This document shows positions 1 through 8,684 of a stretch of DNA of 64,000 nt, in pieces (position 1 is the first letter of the stretch; every line of letters begins with the position of its first letter). Source of the stretch: CAZSHG01 sp964459995 (GTDB taxonomy: Bacteria; UBP14; UBA6098); assembly GCA_964459995.1 (NCBI GenBank), contig CAYWOR010000005.1, positions 62,001 to 126,000 of the forward strand, written 5' to 3'. The notes beneath the pieces were generated by a model, which did no database searches, was not told the DNA's origin, and was given only the letters and a program-made list of their open reading frames with translations. Both the position numbers and the translations under genes were made by a program.

Positions 1-1359
1 TACGAGGGGGTGGATTTGAATCGCCTTACCCTCGACAAGCCGCGGATAGAAGGCTTGAATACCAAGCCTGTGAAGTGTCGGTGCACGGTTGAGCAAAACC
101 GGATGGTCGCGGATGATTTCTTCGAGGAGGTCCCAGATTTCCGGTTTTTCCTTTTCGACGAACTTTTTCGCGCTCTTTACAGTTTGTGTAAATCCCTTCT
201 CCTCAAGTTTTCGAAGGATAAAGGGTTTGAAAAGCTCTAATGCCATAGATTTCGGCAACCCGCATTCGTGAAGCTTCAGCTCGGGGCCTACAACGACGAC
301 ACTTCTGCCGGAATAGTCCACACGTTTGCCCAAAAGGTTCTGGCGGAAACGCCCCTGTTTGCCTTTTAGCATATCGGAAAGGGATTTGAGCGGTCTGCGC
401 GATTTCCCGCGAATTGCACTGCCCTGACGACCGTTGTCGATTAGCGCATCGACGGCTTCCTGAAGCATCCTTTTCTCGTTGCGAAGGATGACCTCGGGGG
501 CTTGAATATCGATAAGCTTCCGGAGCCTGTTATTGCGGTTTATCAGCCTACGGTAGAGGTCGTTGAGGTCGCTTGTGGCGAATCTACCACCTTCGAGCGG
601 AACCAAAGGACGCAAATCCGGCGGGATTATCGGGACTATTTTCAAAATCATCCACTCTGGGCGGTTTCCGGATTGACGGAAGCTCTCGGCAACATCGAGG
701 CGTTTGAGCAATGTCTTGCGACGTTGCGCGCTATTTTCTATCTTGATTGCCGCGCGAAGTTCTTTCACTAACTCGTTGATATCGAGTCCGAGTAAAAGCT
801 CTAAAATCGCGGGCGCGCCCATCTCTGCACGGAATTCGACCTTATTCGATTTAAGCTCGATATACTCTTCATCTGTGATAATCTGCCCTTTACGGAGGCC
901 TGTTACCTCTTCTTTACCGGGGTCGAGCACGATGTAAGACTCGTAGTAGATGATCTCTTCGAGGTGAGTGATCGACAAATCGAGCAACCTTCCGATTCTC
1001 GATGGGTGCGACCGAACATACCAGACATGGGTAACCGGAACCGCAAGGTCGATATGCCCCATTCTGTCCCTTCGGACTCTTGAGCGGGTGATTTCGACGC
1101 CGCATCTATCGCAGACCACTCCCTTGAACCGGACACCTTTGTATTTTCCGCATGAGCATTCCCAATCCCGCACGGGGCCGAAAATTCTCTCGCAAAAAAG
1201 GCCGCCCTTTTCGGGCTTAAATGTCCGGTAATTGATGGTTTCCGGTTTTGTAACTTCTCCGAAACTCCAGGAACGGATCATATCGGGGCTGGCAAGCATA
1301 ATCTTGACACCCAGAAAATCCATCCCGCTTTTTTCGCGTATATCGCTACTCTTGGGCAC
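1..1359 (-). CDS. rpoC: RNA polymerase beta' subunit, N-terminal part (cut by window edge)
   Basis: This is the beta' subunit of RNA polymerase; only the first 453 codons lie in the window. The start is a GTG at 1359, preceded by GGGAGAG. Early residues carry the family's zinc-binding pattern (ECSCGKYK, then CDRCGVE). The visible part ends with IQIHPLV; in known RpoC proteins the catalytic NADFDGD motif follows within a few residues, so the active site lies just outside. It follows rpoB after 47 bases without a visible terminator, so the two are surely cotranscribed. No lesion is seen. Confidence 0.97.
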   Translation of the reverse strand, partial: MPKSSDIREKSGMDFLGVKIMLASPDMIRSWSFGEVTKPETINYRTFKPEKGGLFCERIFGPVRDWECSCGKYKGVRFKGVVCDRCGVEITRSRVRRDRMGHIDLAVPVTHVWYVRSHPSRIGRLLDLSITHLEEIIYYESYIVLDPGKEEVTGLRKGQIITDEEYIELKSNKVEFRAEMGAPAILELLLGLDINELVKELRAAIKIENSAQRRKTLLKRLDVAESFRQSGNRPEWMILKIVPIIPPDLRPLVPLEGGRFATSDLNDLYRRLINRNNRLRKLIDIQAPEVILRNEKRMLQEAVDALIDNGRQGSAIRGKSRRPLKSLSDMLKGKQGRFRQNLLGKRVDYSGRSVVVVGPELKLHECGLPKSMALELFKPFILRKLEEKGFTQTVKSAKKFVEKEKPEIWDLLEEIIRDHPVLLNRAPTLHRLGIQAFYPRLVEGKAIQIHPLV

Positions 1360-1406
1360 TTTTCTCTCCCTTTTTTACCGCGATATTAAAATCGAGCCGA
1401 AAGGCT

Positions 1407-4400
1407 CTACTCTTCTTCTTCTTCTTCCAACAACTGAACATCCAAACAGAGTCCTTGCATTTCTTTCATCAAGACATTGAAGGACTCGGGAATCCCCGGC
1501 TCGGGCGGGTTTTCGCCCTTGACGATGGACTCATACATCTTAGCCCTGCCATACACATCGTCGGATTTGTAGGTCAGGATTTCCTGAAGTGTATGAGCGG
1601 CACCATAGGCCTCCAAAGCCCAAACTTCCATTTCTCCGAACCTTTGGCCGCCGAACTGTGCTTTTCCACCGAGCGGCTGTTGTGTAACAAGCGAATAGGG
1701 GCCGATGGAACGTGCGTGAATCTTGTCATCCGCGAGGTGAGCGAGCTTCATCATATAAATTTCGCCAACCGTAACGGGGTTAACAAAGGCTTCTCCCGAC
1801 CGTCCGTCATAAAGGGTAACCTTTCCACTATCCGGAATTCCCGCCTGCGCCATGTATTCCTTGATTTCCGAGATTCTCGCGCCGTTAAAAACGGGTGTAT
1901 AAGCCTGTTCGTATCCGAGTATCCTTAGCGCCCATCCGAGATGGGTTTCGAGAATCTGACCGATATTCATACGCGAAGGCACACCGAGCGGGTTGAGAAT
2001 GATATCAACCGGTGTTCCATTGGCGAGATAAGGCATATCCTCGACAGGGACTATTTTTGAGATAACGCCCTTATTTCCGTGACGCCCGGCCATTTTGTCG
2101 CCGACCGTAACCTTGCGTTTCATCGCGACATGAACTTTGACCATCTTTAGAACGCCCGGATCAAGCTCGTCGCCGCGGATAATTTTATCTTTGCGGATAT
2201 TCAGTTCCAGTAGCTTATCTTCGATGATTTCTTCAGAGCTTCTGAGGATTTCCTGAATAAGCGCGTTGGTTTCTTTTTCGTCAGTCCAATCGTAACGCCT
2301 GGAAACCTCGTCGATGGCGAGTCTGGCCACCGCCGCTTTAGTAATCTTCTTTCCCGCACCGATTAATAGCTCACCGGAAGTATCAGAAACTATCTTGTTT
2401 GCGCGTTTGCCGGTGATCGTTTCGCGTATTGAGGCATCTCTTCTTTTACGGACTTCGGCGATAATCGCGTCGTAGCTGTCAATAAGATCGGTGATTTCTT
2501 CCTTTTCCTTCTTGCGAGCGGCTTTGGAATATTTTTTGCGTTCGAGAAGTTCAGTATAAATAACAACGCCTTTCATTCCGGGGGGAGCTTTCAGCGAGGC
2601 GTCTTTGACATCGCCGGCCTTGTCGCCGAAAATCGCGCGAAGAAGCCTTTCCTCCGGGGAAGCTTCCGTTTCGCCCTTCGGAGTAACGCGCCCGACAAGA
2701 ATATCGCCGCTTTCGACCTCCGCACCAATGCGGACAATGCCTCTTTCGTCGAGGTCCTTTACAGCCTCTTCGGAGACATTTGGAAGTTCACGGGTAAGCT
2801 CTTCGGCTCCTCGTTTGGTATCCCGCACCTGAAGCTCGAATTCCTCGACATGAATGCTCGTAAACTCGTCATCCTTAACGAGTCTTTCCGAAATAATTAT
2901 AGCGTCCTCGAAATTGTAACCATGCCATGGCATGAAGGCGCAGAGAATGTTCTTTCCGAGAGCAAGCTTGCCCTCGCCGGTGCCTGCGCCGTCGGCGATA
3001 ATCTGGCCGGCGGTAATATTATCTCCCTCACAAACCAAAGGCCTTTGGTTGATGCACATATCCTGATTCGAGCGTTGAAATTTCATCAGCTCATACACAT
3101 CGGTTTGAGAATATTCGAGTGCTCCGACCTCTGTTTCGTGTGGTTTGATGACAATTTTGTTTGCATCTACACCGACAACAACACCAGCTCTGTCCGCAAC
3201 AATGACCGAACCGGAATCTCTCGCGGCTCTCTCTTCGAGGCCTGTGGCAACTCGTGGTTTTTCGGTTACCATCAGCGGAACGGCCTGACGTTGCATGTTC
3301 GAGCCCATCAGCGCGCGGTTGGCATCGTCGTGTTCGAGGAAGGGAATAAGCGCGGCGGCAACGCTGACAAGCTGTGTCGGCGAAACATCCATGTAGTCGA
3401 TGCTGTTTTTATCGGCCATAAGGATTTCGGCGCGGAAACGCGCTAGCACTTTATCGTTCTTGATCTTGCCATCCGGCGTAAGCTCTGTGTTTGCCTGTGC
3501 GATTGTGTATCGGTCTTCCTCGTCGGCGGTAAGATAAACAGCCTCGTCGGTAACCTTTGTTTTAACCACTTTGCGGTATGGAGTTTCGATGAAACCATAA
3601 TCATTGATCCTCGCAAAAACCGACAGACTTGTGATAAGCCCGATGTTTTGGCCTTCAGGAGTCTCTATCGGGCACATACGGCCATAATGGGTGTAATGGA
3701 CGTCTCTAACCTCGAAACCCGCTCTTTCTCTCGAAAGACCGCCGGGACCGAGAGCCGAAAGCCTGCGCTTATGTGTAAGCTCCGAAAGCGGATTATGCTG
3801 ATCCATAAACTGCGAAAGCTGGCTCGAACCGAAGAAACTATTTATAACAGCGCTAACCGTGCGCGCATTTATCAAATCCGAAGGGGTAAGGGTCTCGACA
3901 TCGCGAAGACGCATACGCTCGCGAACCGTGCGGGACATTCTTGCAAGCCCGACGCGAATCTGGTTTTCGACCAATTCGCCCACACTGCGGCTTCTTCTGA
4001 CACCAAGGTGGTCGATATCGTCGAGCTGGCCCTTTGCGTGACGTAATTTTATGAGATACTTAGCGATCTCGAGGAAATCGTCGCGTGTGAGGGCGTGATC
4101 CTCGATGGGAATATTTAAATTAAGGCGTTGATTAATCTTATATCTGCCGACTTCGCCAAGGTCGTAGCGTTTTTCGTTGAGAAGGAACTGCTCGAGCATT
4201 GTCGAGATGCCTTCCTCTTCGAGAACCTCGCCGGGGCGAAGAACACCGAAAACCTCGCGCACGGCCTCTTCATAATTCATTGTCGGGTCGGCCTTTAGCG
4301 AGGCGATGATAACTGGAACCTCTTTCTGCTCGAGCTCGAAAAAGGCAACTTCTTCGATTCCGGCTTCGAGAAGGGCGGTGTATTTTTCGTCCGTAATTTC

Positions 4401-5180
4401 TTCGCCGGCTTCGAGATAGACTACTCCGGTGTCGAACTCCGCGATTGTATTTGCGGCAAATTTGCCGACAACCGATTTGCGGTTCTGACTGCGAACTTTG
4501 TAGGTTTTAATCTCGTGGAAAAGCTCGATAATCGAAGCGTCTGTATCGTAGCCGAAAGTGCGAAGGAGGGTTGCAATGGAGACCTTCCTGCGGGCATCGA
4601 AATAGACCCAAATAGCTTCTCTGATGTCGAATTTAAGCTCGATCCAGCTTCCGCGGTATGGGATAATCCTCGCGGAGAAAAGCCTTTTGCCATTCGGGTG
4701 GACACTTTCGTCGAAGAAAACGCCGGGGCTTCTGTGAAGCTGGCTTACGACTACCCTTTCAGCGCCGTTGATCAAGAATGTCCCGTATCTTGTAACCAAG
4801 GGGATTTCGCCGAGGTAAACGTCGCTTTCACGCGCTTCTTTGAGTGTGCGAGCTTCGCCTTCGCCCTCCCACTCGATAAGTTTAAGCTTAACTTTAAGAC
4901 TTCCCGAGTAGGTCATATTCCTGACCCTGCATTCCTGAATGCTGAATCTCGGTTTGCCGACGCTATAGCTTATGTATTCGAGAGTAAATTTGCCGTATAA
5001 GTCTTCGATAGGGAAAACACTGCGGAAAACCTCTTGGAGGCCGCGATTCCTTCTTTCGGATTGCGGGATGTCTTTTTGAAGAAAGTTTTCGTAGGATCTC
5101 ACCTGAACATCGAGCATGTATGGGATTTCCGCAACAGCCTTATTCTTTGTGAAATCTAAGATACGGTTATTCTGGGCCAC
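1407..5180 (-). CDS. rpoB: RNA polymerase beta subunit
   Basis: Full-length beta subunit, about 1257 residues, within the bacterial range. Family blocks are intact, including the region with SSQLSQFMDQHNPLSE, RRLSALGPGGL and the GRHGNKGVIS motif, and the C-terminal FNVLMKEMQGL segment. It ends in a run of six Glu. Two GTG starts compete: 5186, and 5180, which has GAGGTGA (a near-perfect Shine-Dalgarno) just upstream. I prefer 5180. The residue positions where rifampicin resistance arises look wild type as far as can be read. It is transcribed with rplL and rpoC; a strong hairpin lies between rplL and this gene. Confidence 0.97.
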   Translation of the reverse strand: MAQNNRILDFTKNKAVAEIPYMLDVQVRSYENFLQKDIPQSERRNRGLQEVFRSVFPIEDLYGKFTLEYISYSVGKPRFSIQECRVRNMTYSGSLKVKLKLIEWEGEGEARTLKEARESDVYLGEIPLVTRYGTFLINGAERVVVSQLHRSPGVFFDESVHPNGKRLFSARIIPYRGSWIELKFDIREAIWVYFDARRKVSIATLLRTFGYDTDASIIELFHEIKTYKVRSQNRKSVVGKFAANTIAEFDTGVVYLEAGEEITDEKYTALLEAGIEEVAFFELEQKEVPVIIASLKADPTMNYEEAVREVFGVLRPGEVLEEEGISTMLEQFLLNEKRYDLGEVGRYKINQRLNLNIPIEDHALTRDDFLEIAKYLIKLRHAKGQLDDIDHLGVRRSRSVGELVENQIRVGLARMSRTVRERMRLRDVETLTPSDLINARTVSAVINSFFGSSQLSQFMDQHNPLSELTHKRRLSALGPGGLSRERAGFEVRDVHYTHYGRMCPIETPEGQNIGLITSLSVFARINDYGFIETPYRKVVKTKVTDEAVYLTADEEDRYTIAQANTELTPDGKIKNDKVLARFRAEILMADKNSIDYMDVSPTQLVSVAAALIPFLEHDDANRALMGSNMQRQAVPLMVTEKPRVATGLEERAARDSGSVIVADRAGVVVGVDANKIVIKPHETEVGALEYSQTDVYELMKFQRSNQDMCINQRPLVCEGDNITAGQIIADGAGTGEGKLALGKNILCAFMPWHGYNFEDAIIISERLVKDDEFTSIHVEEFELQVRDTKRGAEELTRELPNVSEEAVKDLDERGIVRIGAEVESGDILVGRVTPKGETEASPEERLLRAIFGDKAGDVKDASLKAPPGMKGVVIYTELLERKKYSKAARKKEKEEITDLIDSYDAIIAEVRKRRDASIRETITGKRANKIVSDTSGELLIGAGKKITKAAVARLAIDEVSRRYDWTDEKETNALIQEILRSSEEIIEDKLLELNIRKDKIIRGDELDPGVLKMVKVHVAMKRKVTVGDKMAGRHGNKGVISKIVPVEDMPYLANGTPVDIILNPLGVPSRMNIGQILETHLGWALRILGYEQAYTPVFNGARISEIKEYMAQAGIPDSGKVTLYDGRSGEAFVNPVTVGEIYMMKLAHLADDKIHARSIGPYSLVTQQPLGGKAQFGGQRFGEMEVWALEAYGAAHTLQEILTYKSDDVYGRAKMYESIVKGENPPEPGIPESFNVLMKEMQGLCLDVQLLEEEEEE

Positions 5181-5356
5181 GGTCACCTCGCCCTTTTTTT
5201 AGTTAACGGGTTTTTCGGACCAAAATCGCAACTCGCATGCTCGCGTAAGTCTTTGATACTCATTGAATTGCAAGTTCGCAAAGTTGCATCAATCAAAAAA
5301 ATCGAATTCTGCCGCGATTATTCCTTATTATAAAGATCGGGCAGAAGGTTCCGAAC

Positions 5357-5389
5357 AGGAACGCCCCACGCATATGGTGGGGCGTTCCT
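5357..5389 (-). promoter_or_regulatory. Strong stem-loop between rplL and rpoB (attenuator or processing site)
   Basis: A perfect 13-bp inverted repeat (5357-5369 with 5377-5389, 7-base loop) lies 13 bases beyond the rplL stop. No U tract follows on the transcribed strand, so it is not a classic terminator. In Escherichia coli the rplL-rpoB gap holds a partial attenuator and an RNase III site; a similar role is inferred here. The rest of the 222-base gap up to the rpoB start holds at most a weak promoter-like TTGCGA/TATCAA pair at 17-base spacing. Confidence 0.6.
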
Positions 5390-5402
5390 ATGTTCGACAA
5401 TG

Positions 5403-5822
5403 CTATTTGATCTCGATTTTCGCGCCGACAGCTTCAAGCTTCTCTTTGATAGCTTTGGCTTCGTCCTCAGGGATATTCTCCTTGATAGCCGCAGGAAGAG
5501 CGCCCTCGACGAAATCTTTGGCCTCTTTGAGTCCGAGGTCGGTAACACCGCGAACCTCTTTGATGACCTTGATCTTCTCGGGGCCGACATCCACGAGCAT
5601 CGGAGTGAAGGAGGTTTTCTCCTCGACTTCCTCAGCGGCGGCCGGGCCGGCGGCGGGACCTGCGGCAACTGCCATGGGCATAGCCGCGGAAACGCCGAAC
5701 TTCTTCTCGAGAGCCTTAACTAAATCAGCAAGCTCCATAACGGTAAGCTTCTCGATACCGTCGATTATCGACTGAGCATTAGCACTCAGAGTGACATCGG
5801 GGGTTACGTCTTCAGGACACAT
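5403..5822 (-). CDS. rplL: Ribosomal protein bL12 (L7/L12 stalk)
   Basis: Acidic stalk protein that recruits translation GTPases to the 50S subunit. At 139 residues it is longer than the about 121 of E. coli, mostly through a longer N-terminus before the dimerisation helices. The Ala/Gly/Pro-rich hinge (AAGPAAGPAA) is followed by the globular domain with EKIKVIKEVRGVTDLGLKEA. The start is the ATG at 5822, preceded by AAGGAG; a longer reading frame upstream runs into rplJ and is not the real start. It follows rplJ after 37 bases. Confidence 0.96.
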   Translation of the reverse strand: MCPEDVTPDVTLSANAQSIIDGIEKLTVMELADLVKALEKKFGVSAAMPMAVAAGPAAGPAAAEEVEEKTSFTPMLVDVGPEKIKVIKEVRGVTDLGLKEAKDFVEGALPAAIKENIPEDEAKAIKEKLEAVGAKIEIK

Positions 5823-5859
5823 ATTGTTCTCCTTTATTATTTGTTTTACTTTTACAAAA

Positions 5860-6384
5860 TTAAGCCGCTTGCTGTTTTTTATCGCCGATTGCATTGAGCG
5901 CGACGACAAAACCACGAAGCAAGCCGGACAAAGTGAACACCAAACCGGTTAACGGAGCGGCGATTCCACCGACCATCTTAGCCCGAAGTTCATCGATACT
6001 GGGCAACGAGGCAAGCTCGTCGAATTTGGAAACTTTCCAAACAATATTATCGACAACGAGGCCTTTGATTGCCGGCTTTTCGAACTCCTTGATAAAATCC
6101 CGAAGGATTTTTGCCGGAGTTACAGGATCTTCAGAGGCATAAATCACGCTGGTTGGCCCTTCGAGAATATTCTCGATAGAAACCATGCCTGCCTGATCCC
6201 TTGCAATATTGATAAGGCGGTTTTTCGAGATTTTCATCGAAGCGCCGCATTCTCTCAATCTTCCCCGAAGATTGCTTATCTGCTTAACACTCAAACCGGA
6301 ATGGTCCGTAATGAATTGGATGTTATTGGAGGTGAGAAGCTCTCTTAGGGCCTCGACCTCACGTTCTTTCTGCGGATTTGGCAC
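5860..6384 (-). CDS. rplJ: Ribosomal protein uL10
   Basis: uL10 anchors the bL12 dimers to the 23S rRNA stalk base. The protein is about 174 residues, a usual length, with the N-terminal rRNA-binding domain (KQISNLRGRLRE, KISKNRLINIA) and a C-terminal helix for bL12. AGGAGG is followed by AATGGTG, so ATG at 6387 (1 base from the ribosome site) and GTG at 6384 (4 bases) both could start; GTG has the better spacing. Only a few bases separate it from rplA, so the long L10 autoregulatory leader found in many bacteria has no room here. Confidence 0.95.
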   Translation of the reverse strand: MPNPQKEREVEALRELLTSNNIQFITDHSGLSVKQISNLRGRLRECGASMKISKNRLINIARDQAGMVSIENILEGPTSVIYASEDPVTPAKILRDFIKEFEKPAIKGLVVDNIVWKVSKFDELASLPSIDELRAKMVGGIAAPLTGLVFTLSGLLRGFVVALNAIGDKKQQAA

Positions 6385-6392
6385 CATTCCTC

Positions 6393-7100
6393 CTATTTAT
6401 TAAGTTGGGTTAGCAAACCGGCCAGATCGATTTTCACACCGGGACCCATTGTCGATGAGACCACGCACGAACGGAAATAATTGCCCTTGACCGAAGCCGG
6501 GCGTGCTCTATTCAACGCTGAGAGTAGTGCGCGACAATTCTCGTCGAGAGCATCCGCGTCGAAGGAAATTTTTCCAACCATAGCGTGGATGACTCCGCCC
6601 TTATCGACACGATATTCGATCTTACCAGCCTTCGCTTCGCTTACAGCCTGTGCGACATTTGGAGTAACCGTTCCGGCTTTCGGGTTCGGCATAAGCCCTC
6701 TCGGGCCGAGAGTTTTACCGAGCCGCCCTACTTTGCTCATCATTTGCGGATGCGCAATAGCTACATCGAAATTCATCTCGCCGGCCAGAATTTTTTCAAC
6801 AAGATCGTCACTTCCAACAATCTCGGCACCGGCCTTTTTTGCGGCCTCGGCATCTTCACCCTCGGCGAAGACTGCGACACGGACGCTTTTACCTGTGCCT
6901 GCCGGAAGAACGACAGTGCCTCTGACCATTTGGTCGGCGTGACGAGGATCTACTCCGAGCTTAACCGCGATATCCAAAGATTCGTCGAATTTCGCATATG
7001 TAGCTTCTTTGACCAGCTCGATGGCTTCTTTGAGGGAATATTCCCTTTTCCGGTCGATTTTCTCTCTTGCAGATCTATAATTTTTTCCATTTTTCGGCAT
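6393..7100 (-). CDS. rplA: Ribosomal protein uL1
   Basis: uL1, 235 residues, the L1-stalk protein that helps release deacylated tRNA and usually represses its own operon by binding an mRNA mimic of its rRNA site. The family block GRLGKTLGPRGLMPNPKAGT is intact, followed by the GVIHAMVGKISF region. GGGGG precedes ATG at a good distance. It lies 12 bases after rplK. Its likely mRNA target upstream of rplK is described separately. Confidence 0.97.
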   Translation of the reverse strand: MPKNGKNYRSAREKIDRKREYSLKEAIELVKEATYAKFDESLDIAVKLGVDPRHADQMVRGTVVLPAGTGKSVRVAVFAEGEDAEAAKKAGAEIVGSDDLVEKILAGEMNFDVAIAHPQMMSKVGRLGKTLGPRGLMPNPKAGTVTPNVAQAVSEAKAGKIEYRVDKGGVIHAMVGKISFDADALDENCRALLSALNRARPASVKGNYFRSCVVSSTMGPGVKIDLAGLLTQLNK

Positions 7101-7112
7101 AATCGACCCCCT

Positions 7113-7538
7113 TTAGTCCGTAACCTCGATGCCCATACTTCTCGCGGTTCCCTCGACGATGTTCATCGCACCCTCGAGATCGATTGCGTTGATATCAGGC
7201 ATCTTTGTTTCGGCGATTTCCTTGATCTGCTTACGAGTAACCTTGCCAACCTTTGTTTTGTTCGGGACACCGGAGCCTTTCGGGATACCGGCGGCCTTGC
7301 GAAGCAAATCGCTTGTCGGCGGGGTTTTCATTATGAAGGTGAACTTATTGTCCATATAAACGGTTACAACAACCGGGACAATAGTATCGCCCATCTGCTG
7401 GGTCTGAGCGTTGAAAGCCTTGCAGAAATCCATGATATTGATTCCGGCTTGGCCCAACGCCGGCCCGACAGGAGGCGCGGGGGTCGCTTTGCCCGCATTA
7501 AGCTGAAGCTTCACGACAGTTTTAATTTCTTTTGCCAT
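7113..7538 (-). CDS. rplK: Ribosomal protein uL11
   Basis: uL11, 141 residues, part of the GTPase-associated centre. The N-terminal domain has the conserved proline-rich APPVGPALGQAG segment, and the C-terminal rRNA-binding domain has GSGVPNKTKVGKVTRKQI. The ATG is preceded by AAAGGA with 6-base spacing. It is the first gene after the 97-base leader that holds the putative L1-responsive hairpin, and is followed closely by rplA. Confidence 0.97.
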   Translation of the reverse strand: MAKEIKTVVKLQLNAGKATPAPPVGPALGQAGINIMDFCKAFNAQTQQMGDTIVPVVVTVYMDNKFTFIMKTPPTSDLLRKAAGIPKGSGVPNKTKVGKVTRKQIKEIAETKMPDINAIDLEGAMNIVEGTARSMGIEVTD

Positions 7539-7556
7539 ATTTTTCCTTTCATCCTC

Positions 7557-7578
7557 CCACGGTTAAGGCATTCCGTGG
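7557..7578 (-). promoter_or_regulatory. Leader hairpin before rplK, candidate L1-binding element
   Basis: In the 97-base nusG-rplK gap the transcript reads TTTACCACGG, a ten-base loop, then CCGTGGGAGG. CCACGG and CCGTGG form a perfect 6-bp stem. Short ACCAC/CCGTGGGAGG elements near rplK/rplA are known targets of uL1 autoregulation, usually with the two halves in the opposite order. The role is inferred; the hairpin itself is seen. The gap also has GGGAG further upstream that could extend the fold. Confidence 0.4.
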
Positions 7579-7635
7579 TAAATGGACTCCCAAAGCGGGA
7601 TGAACTACATATGATTCGAAAGAGTGCGTCAAAAA

Positions 7636-8175
7636 CTAATCGGTATCCTCTTTAACCTGCAAGAAATCGACCTCGACAGGCGTCAATCTTCCGAAAATAC
7701 TGACCATCACTTTTATCTTGCCCCTCTCGGGGTTGATCTCGGAGACAGTTCCGGTGAAATCGCGGAAAGGCCCATCGACGACCTTTACCGTATCGCCGAT
7801 AAAAAATGGAATCTCTATTTTGTGGTCTGCGGCCTCGATACCTCCGGCGCGCGCTTTAATGCGATCGATTTCCTCGTCGGCCATAGGCATGGGACTTCCG
7901 CTTCTCGTCGTAAGAAAACCTGTAACGCTCGGTGTTCCGTTGACCAAAGCGATTGTCTCTTTAGATATCTCCATATTGACGAGGATATAGCTCGGGAAAA
8001 ACTTACGCTGAACCGTTTTGCGCTTTCCTTGGCGCATTTCGATGATGTCCTCGGTTGGAACGAGCACCTCGAAAATACGGTCTTCGTAACCTTTTTCGCG
8101 AATAGCGGCATCGAGATAACGTTTGGCCTTCTGTTCGTGTCCCGATAGCGTATGAACTACATACCAATTTGACAT
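7636..8175 (-). CDS. nusG: Transcription elongation/antitermination factor NusG
   Basis: NusG, 179 residues, couples RNA polymerase to Rho or ribosomes. The N-terminal NGN domain starts MSNWYVVHTLSGHEQKAK and includes RKFFPSYILV, which contacts the polymerase. The C-terminal KOW domain (GDTVKVVDGPFRDFTGTV) is complete. It sits 7 bases after secE. The Shine-Dalgarno is weak (AGGA about 11 bases upstream). Confidence 0.97.
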   Translation of the reverse strand: MSNWYVVHTLSGHEQKAKRYLDAAIREKGYEDRIFEVLVPTEDIIEMRQGKRKTVQRKFFPSYILVNMEISKETIALVNGTPSVTGFLTTRSGSPMPMADEEIDRIKARAGGIEAADHKIEIPFFIGDTVKVVDGPFRDFTGTVSEINPERGKIKVMVSIFGRLTPVEVDFLQVKEDTD

Positions 8176-8182
8176 AGATCGA

Positions 8183-8368
8183 TTATCCTAACACAAGCCG
8201 AACGAGTTTGAGAAAAAGGTTATCGATACCGCCGACAAAAACCAGCAAAAGGACACTGCTGATAACGACAGCTATAGTAAGGCCGGTAAGCTCGTCCCGG
8301 GTCGGCCATCTAACCTTCTTCGCTTCCTGAAAGGCTTCTTTACTAAACGTTTTAATCTTCTCGAACAT
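8183..8368 (-). CDS. secE: Preprotein translocase subunit SecE
   Basis: Short single-span SecE, 61 residues. A cytosolic amphipathic helix with the family hallmark EAKKVRWPTRDEL precedes one transmembrane segment (about residues 30-50). It stabilises SecY in the inner membrane. It is directly upstream of nusG, the nearly universal order. A TATAAT box lies 13 bases before the ATG (8382-8387), but no matching -35 box is seen. Confidence 0.96.
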   Translation of the reverse strand: MFEKIKTFSKEAFQEAKKVRWPTRDELTGLTIAVVISSVLLLVFVGGIDNLFLKLVRLVLG

Positions 8369-8394
8369 ATCGCCAGCCTATATTATAGTTTATC

Positions 8395-8425
8395 GGATGG
8401 CGGAGCATAGTAATCTCCGCCATCC
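8395..8425 (-). other. Perfect stem-loop between tRNA-Trp and secE
   Basis: An 11-bp perfect inverted repeat (8395-8405 with 8415-8425, 9-base loop) begins 6 bases after the 3' end of tRNA-Trp. No U tract follows toward secE. It could protect or guide 3' processing of the tRNA, or partly attenuate read-through into secE. The function is inferred. Confidence 0.5.
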
Positions 8426-8431
8426 AAATTT

Positions 8432-8504
8432 CAGGCCCGGAGGGAATCGAACCCCCAACCCCCGGTTTTGGAGACCGGTGCTCTACCAATTGAGCTACAG
8501 GCCT
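8432..8504 (-). tRNA. trnW: tRNA-Trp (CCA)
   Basis: A 73-base cloverleaf. Acceptor AGGCCTG pairs with CGGGCCT, discriminator G. Anticodon stem CCGGT/ACCGG encloses loop CTCCAAA with anticodon CCA. The 3' CCA is not encoded. It lies between rpmG and secE, a position known from several other phyla. Confidence 0.97.
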
Positions 8505-8528
8505 ATACCGATGGCAAGCGGTGTCCGC

Positions 8529-8681
8529 TTACCGCGATTCTTTGTGCATCGTGTGTTTGCCACACTTCGCACAGAATTTCTTATACTCGACACGCTCCGG
8601 ATGTTTCCGTTTGTTCTTCGTGTTAGTATAATTTCTGGCCTTACAGACGGTGCAAGCTAATATGATGACGTCTCTTGGCAT
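8529..8681 (-). CDS. rpmG: Ribosomal protein bL33
   Basis: A 50-residue bL33. It has the zinc-binding form with two CxxC pairs (Cys10/13 and Cys37/40; ACTVCKARNY and FCAKCGKH). It ends in KESR. Only 3 bases separate it from the tuf stop. There is no strong Shine-Dalgarno (only GAG within the tuf end), so translational coupling to tuf is likely. The tuf-rpmG-trnW-secE order is common outside the Enterobacteria. Confidence 0.95.
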   Translation of the reverse strand: MPRDVIILACTVCKARNYTNTKNKRKHPERVEYKKFCAKCGKHTMHKESR

Positions 8682-8684
8682 TTT

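Noticed and set aside
6585..7655. A 356-codon plus-strand frame opposite rplA and rplK
   Set aside because: Shadow of two ribosomal protein genes on the other strand; no supporting signal.
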